The position numbers and the translations under genes are program-made. Under the pieces are notes generated by a model, which was not told where the DNA came from, ran no database searches, and saw only the letters and a program-made list of their open reading frames with translations. A DNA stretch of 64,000 nt, taken from positions 868,001-932,000 of the forward strand of contig NZ_LN831029.1 in NCBI RefSeq assembly GCF_001457475.1, written 5' to 3'. Below, in pieces: positions 45,376 to 53,944 of the stretch. Source of the DNA: Achromobacter xylosoxidans. Its GTDB lineage: Bacteria; Pseudomonadota; Gammaproteobacteria; Burkholderiales; Burkholderiaceae_B. How positions within the stretch are numbered: position 1 is the stretch's first letter; each line of letters starts with the position of its first letter.

Positions 45376-47448
45376 ATGACACGCAAAACAAAAATAGCGG
45401 GCGGAATCGTGGGGGGCATTGTCCTCCTGGTGGCGGTGCTGGTGGTGGTGGTCGCGACCTTCGACTGGAACCGTGCCCGGCCGATGATCAACGAGCGGGT
45501 CAGCGCGGCCATCGGCCGTCCCTTCGCCATCAATGGCGATCTCAGCGTGGAATGGTCGCGGGAATCGGACGAAGGCGGCTGGCGTGCCTGGGTGCCATGG
45601 CCGCGCGTCGTGGCCAATGACATCAGCGTCGCCAACACCGAATGGGGCAAGGCGCCGCAGTTCGCCACCCTGAAACGCGGCGAGTTCAGCCTGTCGCCGC
45701 TGCCGTTGCTGAGCCAGCGGGTGGTGATACGCCGGATCCAGCTGACCGAGCCCGCCGCCGACCTGGAGCGGCTGGCGGATGGCCGCGCCAATTGGGTTTT
45801 CACGCTGCCCGAGTCGGGCGAGCCGTCGCCCTGGGTGCTGGATATCAATGAAATCGGCTTCGACAAGGGGCGGGTCGGCCTGTCGGACGCGATCCTGCAG
45901 GCCGACCTGACCGTGGTGGTCGACCCCTTGGGCAAACCGGTGCCTTTCGCCGATGTCGCGGGCGCTTCCTTCGTGCCGGAGGATGCGGCCGCCACGGCGC
46001 CGCGCGACTACGTTTTCGGCTGGAAGGCCGAGGGCAAATACAAGGGCCTGGCGACCAAGGGCGAAGGCAAGGTGGGCGGCATGCTCGCCTTGCAGGACCC
46101 CAGGCAGCCCTTCCCGGTGCAGGCCGATGTGACAATCGGCGGCACCAAGGCAGCGGTCGCCGGCACGCTGACCGACCCGGTGAACCTGGGCGCGCTGGAC
46201 CTGCGGCTGAAACTCTCCGGGGGGTCGATGGCGCAACTGTACCCGCTGACTGGCGTGACCCTGCCGGACACGCCGCCGTATTCGACCGACGGCCATCTGG
46301 TGGCCAAGCTGCGCAACGCCGGCGGCGCCGTCTTCGATTACCGCGACTTCAACGGCCGGGTCGGCGGCAGCGACCTGCACGGCGACGTGTCGTTCGCGTT
46401 GAGCGCGCCGCGTCCCAAGCTGACCGGCAAGCTGACGTCCAGGCAGTTGCGCATGGAAGACCTGGGGCCGCTGATCGGCGTGCCCTCGGGCAAGCAGGCG
46501 CCGGCCCAGGACAAGCCCAAGGATGCGCCGGCCAAGCGGGCCGGCGGCAAGGTCCTGCCGACCCAGGCGTTTCGTACCGATCGCTGGCGCGACATGGACG
46601 CCGACGTGGCGCTGGAGGCCGGCCGCATCGTGCATGACGCCAAGCTGCCCCTGTCCGATCTGTCGGTCCATCTGGTGCTGCAGGACGGCCAGCTGACGCT
46701 GGACCCGCTGCGCTTCGGCATGGCGGGCGGCAGCATGGCCGCGACGGTGCGGCTGGACGGTTCCCAGCAGACGCTTACGGGACGCGTCGACATGCATGCG
46801 CGGCGGCTGCGCCTGAAGCAGTTGTTTCCCTCCGCGCAGGCCATGCAGAAGACGCTGGGCGAACTCAATGGCGACCTGGCGTTGTCCGGCACCGGCAATT
46901 CGGTGGCCGCGCTGCTGGGATCGGCCAGCGGTGATGTGAAGATGCTGGTCAACGATGGCGTGATCAGTCGCAGCCTGATGGAGATCGCCGGACTCAATGT
47001 CGGCAATTATGTGGTCTCCAAACTGTTCGGTGACGACGAGGTGAAGATCAACTGCGGCGCCGCCGATCTGTCGATGAAGAACGGCGTGATGACACCGCGC
47101 GTATTCGTGTTCGACACCGAGAACGCGCTGATCAACATCACAGGCACCACCGATTTCAAGAACGAGAAACTGGATCTGGACATCACGCCGGACAGCAAGG
47201 GTTTTCGCATCTTCTCGCTGCGTTCGCCGCTGTACGTGCGCGGCACCTTCGGATCGCCGGACGTGGGCGTGCACGTGGGACCGCTGGCGGCGCGCGGCGC
47301 GGGCATGGTGGCGTTGGGCGTGATCCTGACGCCCGCCGCCGGCCTGCTGGCCCTGATCGCGCCCAGCACGACCGACGACAATTCTTGCGGCACGCTGCTC
47401 AAGCAGATGCGGACACCGCCCAAGGCGCCCGCGCCCAAGGGCAAGTAG
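45376..47448 (+). CDS. AsmA-family protein
   Basis: A 690-residue envelope protein with one N-terminal membrane helix (about 6-28) and a long periplasmic part, with the N-terminal chorein-like region (FDWNRARPMINERVSAAIGRPFAINGDLSVEWS) and the AsmA C-terminal domain (about 430-640; LGELNGDLALSGTGNSVAALLGSASGDVKMLVNDG). AsmA-like proteins are thought to carry phospholipids between inner and outer membrane. The start at 45376 (MTRKTK) lies just before the helix. It converges on the diguanylate cyclase with only 6 bases between stops. Confidence 0.93.
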   Translation: MTRKTKIAGGIVGGIVLLVAVLVVVVATFDWNRARPMINERVSAAIGRPFAINGDLSVEWSRESDEGGWRAWVPWPRVVANDISVANTEWGKAPQFATLKRGEFSLSPLPLLSQRVVIRRIQLTEPAADLERLADGRANWVFTLPESGEPSPWVLDINEIGFDKGRVGLSDAILQADLTVVVDPLGKPVPFADVAGASFVPEDAAATAPRDYVFGWKAEGKYKGLATKGEGKVGGMLALQDPRQPFPVQADVTIGGTKAAVAGTLTDPVNLGALDLRLKLSGGSMAQLYPLTGVTLPDTPPYSTDGHLVAKLRNAGGAVFDYRDFNGRVGGSDLHGDVSFALSAPRPKLTGKLTSRQLRMEDLGPLIGVPSGKQAPAQDKPKDAPAKRAGGKVLPTQAFRTDRWRDMDADVALEAGRIVHDAKLPLSDLSVHLVLQDGQLTLDPLRFGMAGGSMAATVRLDGSQQTLTGRVDMHARRLRLKQLFPSAQAMQKTLGELNGDLALSGTGNSVAALLGSASGDVKMLVNDGVISRSLMEIAGLNVGNYVVSKLFGDDEVKINCGAADLSMKNGVMTPRVFVFDTENALINITGTTDFKNEKLDLDITPDSKGFRIFSLRSPLYVRGTFGSPDVGVHVGPLAARGAGMVALGVILTPAAGLLALIAPSTTDDNSCGTLLKQMRTPPKAPAPKGK

Positions 47449-47454
47449 GCGCGG

Positions 47455-49050
47455 TCAGCGCGGCAGCGCCATGCGCGCGCCGTCCGCGGCATGGTTGTCC
47501 GCCACGCAGACCGCGTTGCGGCCGTGGTTCTTGGCGTAGTAGAGGGCGCGGTCGGCGCGTTGCATGACTTCGTCCAGCGTCGCGCCATGGGCGGGGTAGC
47601 AGGCCACGCCAGCCGACAGGGTGATGGGCGCGGGCAGGCCCGTGTCGGTCCCCAGCCGTTCGAGTTTCAGGCGCAGGCGCTCGGCGGCGCCCACCGCGGC
47701 CGCCAGCGACGCGCCGGGCATCAGCATCACGAATTCCTCGCCGCCGCTGCGGGCGACGGTGTCGCCGCCGCGTGAACCTTCGGTCAGCAACGCCGCCAGA
47801 ATCTGCAGGGCGCGGTCGCCGGCGGCGTGGCCGTAGCGGTCGTTGATGTTCTTGAAGTGATCGATGTCCAGCGCCACGATGGCCAGCGGCGTCTCGGCCG
47901 CCTGCAGCAACGCCATGGCCTCGTTCAGGCCACGCCGGTTCAGCAGGCTGGTCAGGGTGTCGGTGGTGGACGCGCGGCGCAGGTCGCGGATCTTGTGCTG
48001 GATCGACGTCAGTCCCATCAACAGCGCGCGCTTGAGCTGCGAGGCCTCGAAATACCAGGAGCGCACCTTGCGGATGCGCTCGGCGGAATCGGGGTCCTGC
48101 ATGCGCTTGGCAATGCCGGCCAGCTCGCCGAGCGGGCGGGCGATCCAGCGCGACAGCAACCAGATCAGCACGATCGACATCACCAGCAACGGCAGGGTGT
48201 TGCGCGCCGTCGCCATCAGCAGATCGTTCAGCGGCAGCAAGGTGCTGGCGACCGGCCGTTGCGCGATGATGGTCCAGCCGGTGCTGGGCACGGGCGCATA
48301 GCCTGCCAGGATCGCGTTGCGGGAGGCGTCGGTGAAACGGATTTCGCCGGTCTCGCCGCGCAACGCCGCGGCCAGCGCGGCCTTGTCGGCGGACGCCTGG
48401 CCGAGGCGGCTGCGGTCCGGATGGTAGATCAGGGTGCCATCGCGCGACAGCACGTACAACAGGGAATCGTCGCGGTTGAAATGCTGGCCCAGCAGGCGGT
48501 CCAGCACGTTGTCCTCGTGCAGGTAGAGCGTGCCGGCGATATAGCCGAGATAGCGGTAGTCGCGCGAGAAGATGGGATGGGTGTACAGGATCAGCCAGCG
48601 CCCGTTGCTGGCGCGAAACGGTTCGCTGATGAATGGCCGCCGCGTGGTCAGCGCCGTCTTGGCGGCATCGCTGGTCATGTGCTGGCCCCGCAGCTGCGGA
48701 TACGAGGTCGACACCGCCAGCACCTCGCCTTGCGCCGATACCACGAAGCTGGAGTTGAAATGGCCCAGCTGCTCTTCCTGGCGGCGGGTTTCCGACGCCA
48801 TGAGTCCGGGATGGGTCTCCATGTCCGCCAGCACATCGGCGCTATAGGCCAGGTGCCGGCGCAGGTCGCCCAGGAAATATTCGGTGGTGGCCGCCAGCTT
48901 GGCCGCGTAGACCCGGTTGCTCTCGAGCGCGTTATGCAGCAGCAGGTCGCGCTGCACCAGGTAGCTGGCATGCAGGCCCGCCGCCAGTACCAGGAAGATC
49001 GACAGCAGGCTGATCCAGAGGATGAGGCGCCGTAGGTCGATGCGGAGCAT
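47455..49050 (-). CDS. Membrane diguanylate cyclase (dCache-GGDEF)
   Basis: A 531-residue sensor that makes cyclic di-GMP. Seen: membrane helix at about 8-30, a periplasmic dCache-type sensor at about 40-275 (PFRASNGRWLILYTHPIFS), a second helix near 283-303, a HAMP-like linker, and a GGDEF domain at about 370-520. The active-site loop reads GGEEF, an active variant, and the inhibitory site RxxD (RGGD) lies exactly five residues before it, so product inhibition is expected. The start at 49050 is used; its TetR neighbour ends 12 bases upstream on the same strand. Confidence 0.94.
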   Translation of the reverse strand: MLRIDLRRLILWISLLSIFLVLAAGLHASYLVQRDLLLHNALESNRVYAAKLAATTEYFLGDLRRHLAYSADVLADMETHPGLMASETRRQEEQLGHFNSSFVVSAQGEVLAVSTSYPQLRGQHMTSDAAKTALTTRRPFISEPFRASNGRWLILYTHPIFSRDYRYLGYIAGTLYLHEDNVLDRLLGQHFNRDDSLLYVLSRDGTLIYHPDRSRLGQASADKAALAAALRGETGEIRFTDASRNAILAGYAPVPSTGWTIIAQRPVASTLLPLNDLLMATARNTLPLLVMSIVLIWLLSRWIARPLGELAGIAKRMQDPDSAERIRKVRSWYFEASQLKRALLMGLTSIQHKIRDLRRASTTDTLTSLLNRRGLNEAMALLQAAETPLAIVALDIDHFKNINDRYGHAAGDRALQILAALLTEGSRGGDTVARSGGEEFVMLMPGASLAAAVGAAERLRLKLERLGTDTGLPAPITLSAGVACYPAHGATLDEVMQRADRALYYAKNHGRNAVCVADNHAADGARMALPR

Positions 49051-49061
49051 GGAAGGGGGCG

Positions 49062-49706
49062 TCAGGCGTGGGCCCGGCCGGAGGGCGGGTCGGATTGGGG
49101 CGCGCTGCCCGTGAGCGCATCCCAGGCGCACATTGCCTGGCGCGCCACGGCTTGCAGGGTCTTGCGGCTGGCGCCGTCGCGCGCCTGGATCGACATTCCG
49201 TGAAGGATCGTGGTGTAGAACGCCGCGAGGCCTTTCAGGTCGGCCCCCGCGGGCAGCTCGCCGGCGCTGGCGGCAGCGGTCAGGCGGGCGAGGATGCGGC
49301 TTTGCATTTCGCGGCGGTTGTCGCCCAGGAAGACGCCCACGCCGTCGTGGCTTTCCGCGCCGGACGGCGCGCCCAGCACGATCAGGCAACCGGGCGGGGC
49401 GCCGGGGGCGGTGAAGCGCTCGGCCGCCGCCAGCAGCATGCCGCAGACCCCTTCGCGGGCGGTGGCGCCCGCGGCCAGCGCGCGGCGCGAAGCGGCGCCA
49501 TCGGTGTCGCGATAAAGCTGCACGGCCTCGCGAAATAGTCCTTCTTTTGAGCCGAATGCGCCGTAGAGGCTGGGCGAGTTGATGCCCATCGCGGCCGTCA
49601 GATCGGTTAGCGATGCTCCTTCGTATCCCTTCGACCAGAAGACTTCCATGGCCTTGCGCAAGGCCTGGGCTCGGTCGAAGTTCCGGGGGCGCCCACGTTC
49701 TGCCAT
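49062..49706 (-). CDS. TetR-family repressor
   Basis: A 214-residue regulator with an N-terminal helix-turn-helix (about 8-55; NFDRAQALRKAMEVFWSKGYEGASLTDLTAAMGINSPSLYGAFGSKEGLF) and a ligand domain of the AcrR-like C-terminal type (GCLIVLGAPSG). Divergent from an SDR gene across 117 bases that hold a near-perfect palindrome; by analogy it represses that gene. The diguanylate cyclase follows 11 bases after its stop and may be co-transcribed. Confidence 0.93.
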   Translation of the reverse strand: MAERGRPRNFDRAQALRKAMEVFWSKGYEGASLTDLTAAMGINSPSLYGAFGSKEGLFREAVQLYRDTDGAASRRALAAGATAREGVCGMLLAAAERFTAPGAPPGCLIVLGAPSGAESHDGVGVFLGDNRREMQSRILARLTAAASAGELPAGADLKGLAAFYTTILHGMSIQARDGASRKTLQAVARQAMCAWDALTGSAPQSDPPSGRAHA

Positions 49707-49790
49707 ATGCGCATGATTTTACTCGGGACAGATATTTTGTGTTGATCGATAAAAAAATCATTGACGTCCGTTCGTGGGCGTCGGATCATA

Positions 49791-49810
49791 TTTGTACTGA
49801 TCACTACAAA
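49791..49810. promoter_or_regulatory. TetR operator candidate
   Basis: TTTGTACTGATCACTACAAA is a 20-base palindrome with 18 of 20 symmetric positions, centred on TGATCA, 14-33 bases before the SDR start. A TTGACG hexamer at 49761 could be the SDR -35 element, with a -10 inside or beside the palindrome, so repression by occlusion is likely. Confidence 0.65.
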
Positions 49811-49823
49811 TTAAGGTTGAACC

Positions 49824-50570
49824 ATGCAGAATCTGAACGGAAAAGTGGCTTTCGTAACCGGCGGCAGCCGCGGCATCGGCGCGGCGATCGTGCGGCGCCT
49901 GGCGGCGGATGGCGCCGACGTCGCCTTCACCTATGTCAGCGCGTCGTCGCGCGACAGCGCCGCCGCGCTGGCACGCGAACTGGAAGCCGGCGGCCGCCGC
50001 GCGCGGGCCATCCAGGCGGATTCGGCCGATCCGGCGCAGGTGCGCCAGGCGGTGGAGCAGGCCATCGACGAACTGGGGCCGGTGGACGTGCTGGTGAACA
50101 ACGCGGGCATCTTCCTCGCCGGCCCGCTGGGCGAGGTCACGCTGGACGACTACGAGCGCACCATGAACATCAACGTGCGCGCGCCATTCGTGGCCATCCA
50201 GGCGGCGCAGGCGTCGATGCCGGATGGCGGGCGCATCATCAATATCGGCAGTTGCCTGGCGGAACGCTCGGGCCGCGCGGGCGTGACGCTGTACTCGGCC
50301 AGCAAGTCGGCGTTGCTGGGAATGACGCGTGGACTGGCGCGCGACCTTGGCGCGCGCGGCATCACCGCCAACGTGGTGCACCCGGGGCCCATCGACACCG
50401 ACATGAACCCGGCCGACGGCGAACGCGCCGGCGACCTGGTGGCGGTGCTGTCACTGCCACATTACGGTGAGACGCGCGACATCGCGGGCATGGTCGCCTT
50501 CCTGGCCGGGCCGGACGGGCGCTACGTGACGGGAGCCAGCCTGGCGGTGGATGGCGGCTACGCGGCCTGA
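49824..50570 (+). CDS. SDR-family oxidoreductase
   Basis: A 248-residue classical short-chain dehydrogenase. Seen: cofactor motif VTGGSRGIG (about 11-19), NNAG (about 93), catalytic Ser in NIGSC and an intact YSASK (about 157-161), and the C-terminal YVTGASLAVDGGYAA. TetR-controlled SDRs of this type often reduce quinones or aldehydes; the substrate is unknown. Contrast with the SDR at 12031, which lacks the Tyr/Lys pair. Confidence 0.94.
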   Translation: MQNLNGKVAFVTGGSRGIGAAIVRRLAADGADVAFTYVSASSRDSAAALARELEAGGRRARAIQADSADPAQVRQAVEQAIDELGPVDVLVNNAGIFLAGPLGEVTLDDYERTMNINVRAPFVAIQAAQASMPDGGRIINIGSCLAERSGRAGVTLYSASKSALLGMTRGLARDLGARGITANVVHPGPIDTDMNPADGERAGDLVAVLSLPHYGETRDIAGMVAFLAGPDGRYVTGASLAVDGGYAA

Positions 50571-50627
50571 TCGCGGCGCTTCAGTTGTCCCCGGCTGGCA
50601 ACTTTTTGCGGCGGATCGACAACCGAC

Positions 50628-50657
50628 TTGCACATTTAAAAAAAGCTCCCTATAATC
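50628..50657 (+). promoter_or_regulatory. Strong promoter of tRNA-Lys(CUU)
   Basis: TTGCAC (50628-50633) and a perfect TATAAT (50652-50657) are 18 bases apart, with an A-tract in the spacer. The tRNA starts about 86 bases downstream, so a 5' leader of about 80 bases must be removed. Confidence 0.7.
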
Positions 50658-50743
50658 TCGCTTCTTCGCAGTTCAAACACAACGAAACGCAGCGGCAACG
50701 ACGCGAAAGCGCCGGGTCCCAAGCAGATGTGGATGAGCATGCA

Positions 50744-50819
50744 GGGCTGTTAGCTCAGTTGGTAGAGCAGCGGACTCTTAATCCGTAGGTCGAGTGTTCG
50801 AGCCACTCACAGCCCACCA
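50744..50819 (+). tRNA. tRNA-Lys, anticodon CUU
   Basis: A 76-base tRNA with CCA encoded. The acceptor stem GGGCTGT pairs with ACAGCCC; anticodon stem GCGGA/TCCGT with loop CTCTTAA, giving anticodon CTT. The body is nearly the same as the tRNA-Lys(UUU) at 30427, so the two look like duplicates that differ in the wobble base. A terminator follows. Confidence 0.97.
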
Positions 50820-50845
50820 GAATTCTCTAGTAGTACCAAGCGCTT

Positions 50846-50871
50846 AGCCCACCGGAAACGGTGGGCTTTTT
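50846..50871 (+). terminator. Terminator of tRNA-Lys(CUU)
   Basis: A 9-bp perfect stem (AGCCCACCG / CGGTGGGCT) with a stable GAAA tetraloop runs into TTTTT. The first repeat of the heptamer array starts inside it. Confidence 0.9.
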
Positions 50872-50898
50872 GCTTTTTGCTTTTTGCTTTTTGCTTTT
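50865..50898 (+). repeat. Heptanucleotide tandem repeat (GCTTTTT)
   Basis: Four perfect copies of GCTTTTT (50865-50892) and a partial fifth (GCTTTT to 50898) extend the T-run of the tRNA terminator. Such arrays slip during replication. It lies about 240 bases before the phosphoesterase gene and is not within its coding sequence. Confidence 0.9.
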
Positions 50899-51140
50899 CG
50901 GGAATTTTGGCCGCGGGAGTTTCGCCGCGCGTATTTCGACCGCGCAGTTTTGGCTATACATCTTCTGGCCTCACATGTTTTGGCCTTGCACCCCCTGGTT
51001 GTCTGGAACAACGCCGACCTTTTCGCGTGTGTATCATCGTCCTCGACAAGGCTGCAGCGGCTGTTGGATTGGCGTCATCTCCCCAGCCTGTCAGGCGCTT
51101 CCCGCAGATCGGCAGAGGGGGAAGCCATACAGGAGGATGC
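50899..51140. other. Low-GC leader before the phosphoesterase gene
   Basis: No gene is seen. The segment is less GC-rich than its surroundings and has three TTTTGGC words (near 50905, 50948 and 50977). The frame of the phosphoesterase is open back through it, but the strong AGGAGG site marks the start at 51141. It may hold the promoter, which I could not define. Confidence 0.5.
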
Positions 51141-52085
51141 ATGTACGACATCATTGGCGACATCCACGGAGAGGACCTGAAACTCGAGGGGTTGCTGCGC
51201 TGCCTCGGATACGTGCCGGCGGGCAGGGGCTACAAGGCCCCCCAAGGCCATCAGGCGATATTCCTTGGTGATCTGGTGGATCGAGGCGCGGGGCAGCGCC
51301 GTGTCCTGGAAATCGTCCGCGCCATGATGGATGACGGCCAGGCTTTGTGCATCATGGGTAACCATGAATTCAACGCCATCGGCTATGTCACCGCAGACCC
51401 GCACAATCCGGGCGAGTTCCTGCGTCCCAATCGTGGCGATTCGGAGAAGAGCCGAAAGAACCGCAAGCAGCACAGTGCCTTCATCAATCAGATAGGTGAA
51501 GGCAGCCCGGAGCATGCCGCCTGGGTTGCCTGGTTCCGCCAGTTGCCGCCCTACATGGACTTGGGCGGCATTCGCGTTGCCCATGCATGCTGGGACGACG
51601 GCGCCGTCAAGGCGTTGGCCGATGCGGGCTGGCTGCCTGGCCAGCCGCTGGATGACGCCATGCTGGTGGCCACTCATGAAAAGGGCTCGGATCTGGAGCG
51701 AGCGAGAAAGCTGCTCACTTCAGGCGCGGAGTTGGCTTTGCCTGACGGCCGCTACATAGAGGACAAGGAGGGGCACCGTCATTACGAGGTGCGGCTGGCC
51801 AATTGGCGCGATTGGGCGAGCGCTTTGCATGAGGTCGCCTTGGTGCCGGCTGGCCAGGAAGCACAGATTCACGGTTTGGCATTGCCCGAGGGCTTCAACC
51901 GGACTCCCACCACCGGCGCGCCCATTTTCATCGGCCATCATTGGTTCAAGGGGCAGCCCAGGATCGAGAGCGGGAAGCTCGCATGCCTGGATTGGTCGGC
52001 CGCGGCGGGCGGTCCCCTCGTGGCGTACCGTTGGGACGGAGAAGACACGCTGTCCAATGAAAAGCTGGTCTGGGAACGGGCATAG
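51141..52085 (+). CDS. Metallophosphoesterase (PPP-like)
   Basis: A 314-residue calcineurin-like phosphoesterase. Seen: GDIHGE at about residue 6, GDLVDRG at about 43, GNHEF at about 73 and the later His ligands in RVAHACWDD and FIGHHWFKG, so the dinuclear metal site looks complete. No signal peptide. AGGAGG lies 4 bases before the ATG. The gene uses more AT-ending codons than its neighbours and sits beside a tRNA-Lys gene, which together hint at acquisition by transfer; no integrase or attachment repeat is visible. Substrate (phosphoprotein, nucleotide) is unknown. Confidence 0.9.
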   Translation: MYDIIGDIHGEDLKLEGLLRCLGYVPAGRGYKAPQGHQAIFLGDLVDRGAGQRRVLEIVRAMMDDGQALCIMGNHEFNAIGYVTADPHNPGEFLRPNRGDSEKSRKNRKQHSAFINQIGEGSPEHAAWVAWFRQLPPYMDLGGIRVAHACWDDGAVKALADAGWLPGQPLDDAMLVATHEKGSDLERARKLLTSGAELALPDGRYIEDKEGHRHYEVRLANWRDWASALHEVALVPAGQEAQIHGLALPEGFNRTPTTGAPIFIGHHWFKGQPRIESGKLACLDWSAAAGGPLVAYRWDGEDTLSNEKLVWERA

Positions 52086-52210
52086 CGCCGCCACGGAGTC
52101 ACCGGCACTCGCCAGCAGGAAGTACCGACAGGCAGGGTAGCCATGGACGCCTGGCAGTACTCCGCCGGACGACACTGCCGCCGGAACCAGCGGGCGCGGG
52201 GCGGACCCGG

Positions 52211-52834
52211 CTAGAAATCCGCCGCCATCGTCGCGGCGTCAGCCCGGCCGCGCGCAATGGTCTCCGTCGCCCTGCCATCCCAGGTGTGTTCCACCATCAG
52301 GCGCCGGATCTCCTTGACGCCGATGAAGCGGAGCCAGAAGTCGAGATAGTCGGCCTGGTGCGCGAAGCCGGGGCTGGCCGCGTACGTGGATGGATCGTGG
52401 CTCTGTCCGCGCACGTGGATGACCAAGGCGCGCGGGATGCCGAGCAGCGGTTCGTAGGCCTTGCCGTCGAAGCCGAACAACATTCCGCGCTGGCTGACCA
52501 GGTCGATCAGCTGCTTGAGCTTGTAGGGGTAGTCGAAATTCCACATCGGCACCCCCAGGACGATCCGGTCCGCTTGCTGGAAGCGCCGCGCGAGCGCGCC
52601 GATGCGTGTCCAGATCGACGCTTCGGCAGGGTCCAGCGGTTCTTTCGACACGCCTTTGTACTTGGCGCCTATCGCCTTGCCGTCGAATTCCGGCAGGTCT
52701 TCCTCCCAGACATTCAGCGTATCGACCTGCAGCGCGGGGCAGGCCTTGCCGTAGGCATCGATGAAGGCGTTGGCGATGGAGATCGACGCGGAGCGGCGGC
52801 CGCGCGGGGAGGATTCGATGTTCAAGAGACGCAT
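52211..52834 (-). CDS. azoR: FMN-dependent NADH-azoreductase
   Basis: A 207-residue flavodoxin-fold enzyme. Seen: N-terminal IESSPRGRRSASISIANAFIDAY (phosphate loop for FMN), PMWNFDYPYKLKQLIDLVSQRGMLFGFD (about 93-120), and the C-terminal helix. Such enzymes reduce azo dyes and quinones with NADH and help in quinone stress. The start at 52834 (MRLLNI) is used. A perfect 16-base palindrome lies 66-81 bases upstream. No adjacent regulator gene is seen. Confidence 0.93.
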   Translation of the reverse strand: MRLLNIESSPRGRRSASISIANAFIDAYGKACPALQVDTLNVWEEDLPEFDGKAIGAKYKGVSKEPLDPAEASIWTRIGALARRFQQADRIVLGVPMWNFDYPYKLKQLIDLVSQRGMLFGFDGKAYEPLLGIPRALVIHVRGQSHDPSTYAASPGFAHQADYLDFWLRFIGVKEIRRLMVEHTWDGRATETIARGRADAATMAADF

Positions 52835-52899
52835 GCTGCGTGATCCGGAGAAGGGCGGGAAGGGCCGGCCGCGGCCAATCACGCCACGCCGGGCAATAT

Positions 52900-52915
52900 A
52901 ATTGCAATTGCAATT
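52900..52915. promoter_or_regulatory. Perfect 16-base palindrome upstream of azoR
   Basis: AATTGCAATTGCAATT is fully symmetric and set in an AT-rich patch containing TATAAT and three CAATT words. It is in the 342-base region between azoR and the HAD gene, which is otherwise free of genes. A second, weaker symmetric element TTAAG-N6-CTTAA lies at 53082-53097, nearer to the HAD gene. Both look like regulator sites (MarR, HxlR or LysR type) for azoR and possibly the HAD gene. Confidence 0.6.
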
Positions 52916-53176
52916 GTTTAGAAGGCAATTTTATCGTGACCCGATTCAATTGCAAGCCCGGCCGCTCCACGCGTTCGCGCGCCGCCGGACGGCACGTTTT
53001 CGTGATCGTGGCGATCGCCCGCACTGCCCTGGATCGCGCCGCGCACGCCTGCCGTGCCGACTTCGCGCAGGCCTGCCAGCATTAAGGTTCAACTTAAAGG
53101 TGCTTGCATCCAGGCTAAATCACGGCCAGCGGCCATGTCTCTATAGTGGTGCCATCGAATTCCAAGGAGTATTGCC

Positions 53177-53860
53177 ATGTCCGCCGTTGCCGCGCCCGCC
53201 GCCTATCCCCGTGTCGTGCTGTTCGATCTGTTGACCGCGTTGCTGGATTCCTGGACGGTGTGGAATGCCGCCGCGGGGTCCGAGGCGCGGGGCCGGGCCT
53301 GGCGCGCGGAATATCTGCGCCTGACCTATGGCTGCGGCGCCTACCAGCCGTATGAGCAACTGGTCGAGGCGGCGGCCGTGGCGGTCGGATTGCCGGCCAG
53401 CGCGCCGGCGGCGTTGGAGGCGGGTTGGGATCAGCTTGCGGCGTGGGATGGAGCGCGGGAGTTGCTGGCTGCCTTGCGGCCGCACTGCCGGCTGGGCGTG
53501 GTGACCAATTGTTCGCGGCGCCTGGGACACCGCGCGGCCGCCCTGCTGGGCGTGGATTGGGACGTGGTGGTGACCTCGGAAGAGGCGGGCTACTACAAGC
53601 CGGACCCGCGGCCCTACCAGCTGGCGCTGGCGCGCCTGGAAACGCCGGCATCGCAGGCGGCGTTCGTGGCGGGTTCCGGATATGACCTGTTCGGCACCAG
53701 CAAGGTGGGGCTGGCCACCTACTGGCACAATCGTGTCGGTCTGGCATTGCCGGCGGGCGCGCCGGCGCCCGCCGCGCAGTCGGCGCGACTGGAAGATGCG
53801 TTGCCGTGGCTGGCCCGGTTCGGCGGGGCCGGCCGCGACGGTACAAACTGTTGCGCGTAG
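53177..53860 (+). CDS. HAD-superfamily hydrolase (haloacid dehalogenase-like)
   Basis: A 227-residue HAD protein with a helical cap at about 22-85. Motif I reads FDLLTALLDS: the nucleophile Asp17 is present but the +2 residue is Leu where phosphatases have Asp; dehalogenases such as L-DEX also lack this Asp. Motif II is VVTNCS, motif III Lys is in YYKPDPR and motif IV is GSGYDLFG. Dehalogenase or another non-phosphatase chemistry is therefore more likely than phosphatase. AAGGAG lies about 7 bases before the ATG. Confidence 0.88.
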   Translation: MSAVAAPAAYPRVVLFDLLTALLDSWTVWNAAAGSEARGRAWRAEYLRLTYGCGAYQPYEQLVEAAAVAVGLPASAPAALEAGWDQLAAWDGARELLAALRPHCRLGVVTNCSRRLGHRAAALLGVDWDVVVTSEEAGYYKPDPRPYQLALARLETPASQAAFVAGSGYDLFGTSKVGLATYWHNRVGLALPAGAPAPAAQSARLEDALPWLARFGGAGRDGTNCCA

Positions 53861-53944
53861 CCGGCTGACACGGGGGACGGACCTGGGCTTAACATGATCC
53901 TGCCGGCATGGTGCCGGCGCACCGACAGGATCGTGGAGGTTGTC

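Noticed and set aside
50877..51140. N-terminal extension of the phosphoesterase into the heptamer repeat, giving a phase-variable start
   Set aside because: AGGAGG and the family start GDIHG fix translation at 51141; the upstream frame starts at a weak TTG and is unlike any signal peptide.
52936..53085. Possible 49-codon ORF from a GTG in the azoR-HAD gap
   Set aside because: No ribosome site, no recognisable features, and Arg/Ala-rich composition expected by chance.
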